Origin: Schlegelella_A sp963778525
GTDB lineage: Bacteria > Pseudomonadota > Gammaproteobacteria > Burkholderiales > Burkholderiaceae_C
NCBI GenBank assembly: GCA_963778525.1
Contig: CAVZUJ010000001.1
Span: 62,001 to 126,000, forward strand
Direction of reading: 5' to 3'
Length of the DNA stretch: 64,000 nt
The notes beneath the pieces were generated by a model. It did no database searches. It had not been told where the DNA came from and was given only the letters and a program-made list of their open reading frames with translations. The position numbers and the translations under genes were made by a program. Shown here one piece after another: positions 63,635 through 64,000 of the stretch. Position 1 is the stretch's first letter. Each line of letters opens with the position of its first letter.

Positions 63635-64000
63635 TTGACTTTCGACGTCCTCATTCCGGCGCGGCTCGGCTCGACCCGCCTGCCCGACAAGCCTCTGGCC
63701 GAGATCGGCGGCCTGCCGATGATCGTGCGCGTCGCGCGACGGGCAGCGCAGTCGGGTGCACGCAGCGTGACCGTGGCCGCCGATCACGCGCGAATCGTCG
63801 CGGCCTGCGAGAAGCACGGCGTCGCCGCCGTGCCCACCGCCGACACGCACGCCAACGGCAGCGACCGCCTGGCCGAAGCGGCGGCGCGACTGGGCCTCGA
63901 CGGCGACGACATCGTCGTCAACGTGCAGGGCGACGAGCCGATGATCGATCCGGCGCTGATAGACGCCTGCGCGGCGCTGCTGCTGCGCAGCCGCGAATGC
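63635..64000 (+). CDS. kdsB: 3-deoxy-manno-octulosonate cytidylyltransferase (3'-partial)
   Basis: Activates Kdo as CMP-Kdo for lipopolysaccharide. The first 122 residues are in the window. TTG 63635 starts FDVLIPARLGSTRLPDKPLAEIG, the nucleotide-binding signature; HANGSDRLAEAA and VVNVQGDEPMIDP follow. The rest lies outside the window. Last gene seen in the exbBD-lpxK run. Confidence 0.95.
   Translation, partial: MTFDVLIPARLGSTRLPDKPLAEIGGLPMIVRVARRAAQSGARSVTVAADHARIVAACEKHGVAAVPTADTHANGSDRLAEAAARLGLDGDDIVVNVQGDEPMIDPALIDACAALLLRSREC

Overview
The window reads as a chromosome segment of a GC-rich betaproteobacterium, most likely order Burkholderiales. The inference rests on gene content and order: a betaproteobacterial H-NS homologue (C-terminal YRN..TGE.WSGRG motif), a dnaG-rpoD pair, hslR-grpE-dnaK-dnaJ, cysS-alkA-accA-tilS-lysC-tRNA-Ser, clpS-clpA, and xseA-exbB-exbD-lpxK-Trm112-kdsB. 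I cannot assign a genus from sequence alone. No CRISPR array, insertion sequence, integrase or rRNA was seen.

Layout. 1-4.2 kb: a branched-chain amino acid (Liv) ABC transporter operon with all five subunits, carrying at least 15 single-base indels but almost no nonsense change. 4.2-12.8 kb: argA, an iron-trafficking protein, an H-NS-type protein, dnaG, rpoD (with a near-consensus sigma70 promoter lying over the dnaG stop codon), an adenylyl cyclase-FHA protein and hemH. 12.9-16.8 kb: a ferric-iron-type ABC importer. 16.8-21.1 kb: a heat-shock block (hslR, grpE, dnaK, dnaJ) with two matching sigma32-like promoters. 21.2-22.4 kb: a PA0069/Rv2578c-type radical SAM protein with a near-perfect LexA (SOS) box touching its start codon. 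23-26 kb: a nitrate/sulfonate-type ABC transporter without its binding protein. 26-32.4 kb: a fosmidomycin-resistance-type MFS pump, a FIST sensor coupled to a GGDEF-EAL protein, a GST and a hemerythrin.

32.4-42.0 kb is an accessory region lying on the 3' side of a tRNA-Ser gene. It has small membrane proteins, a chromate module (chrB, chrA and a superoxide dismutase-rhodanese fusion), and divergently a three-gene unit: beta-propeller protein, ATP-grasp protein and a second SOD-rhodanese fusion. A third, decayed SOD copy and two gene remnants follow. The divergent intergenic region has perfect inverted repeats that look like a shared operator. This paired, duplicated SOD-rhodanese/ATP-grasp/chromate locus is the best candidate for an undescribed system.

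42-64 kb returns to core genes: tRNA-Ser, lysC, tilS, accA, alkA, cysS, a TPR protein, two cyclophilins, lpxH, an MtfA-like peptidase, clpA and clpS. A TRAP transporter follows whose dctM is cut off at the clpS promoter, then icd (with a duplicated gene tail beyond its terminator), a DUF192 protein, sodB, xseA and the exbBD-lpxK-kdsB run. Single-base frameshifts recur in housekeeping genes (dnaJ, tilS, alkA, a paired event in cysS), so most of them are probably sequence errors rather than real mutations.
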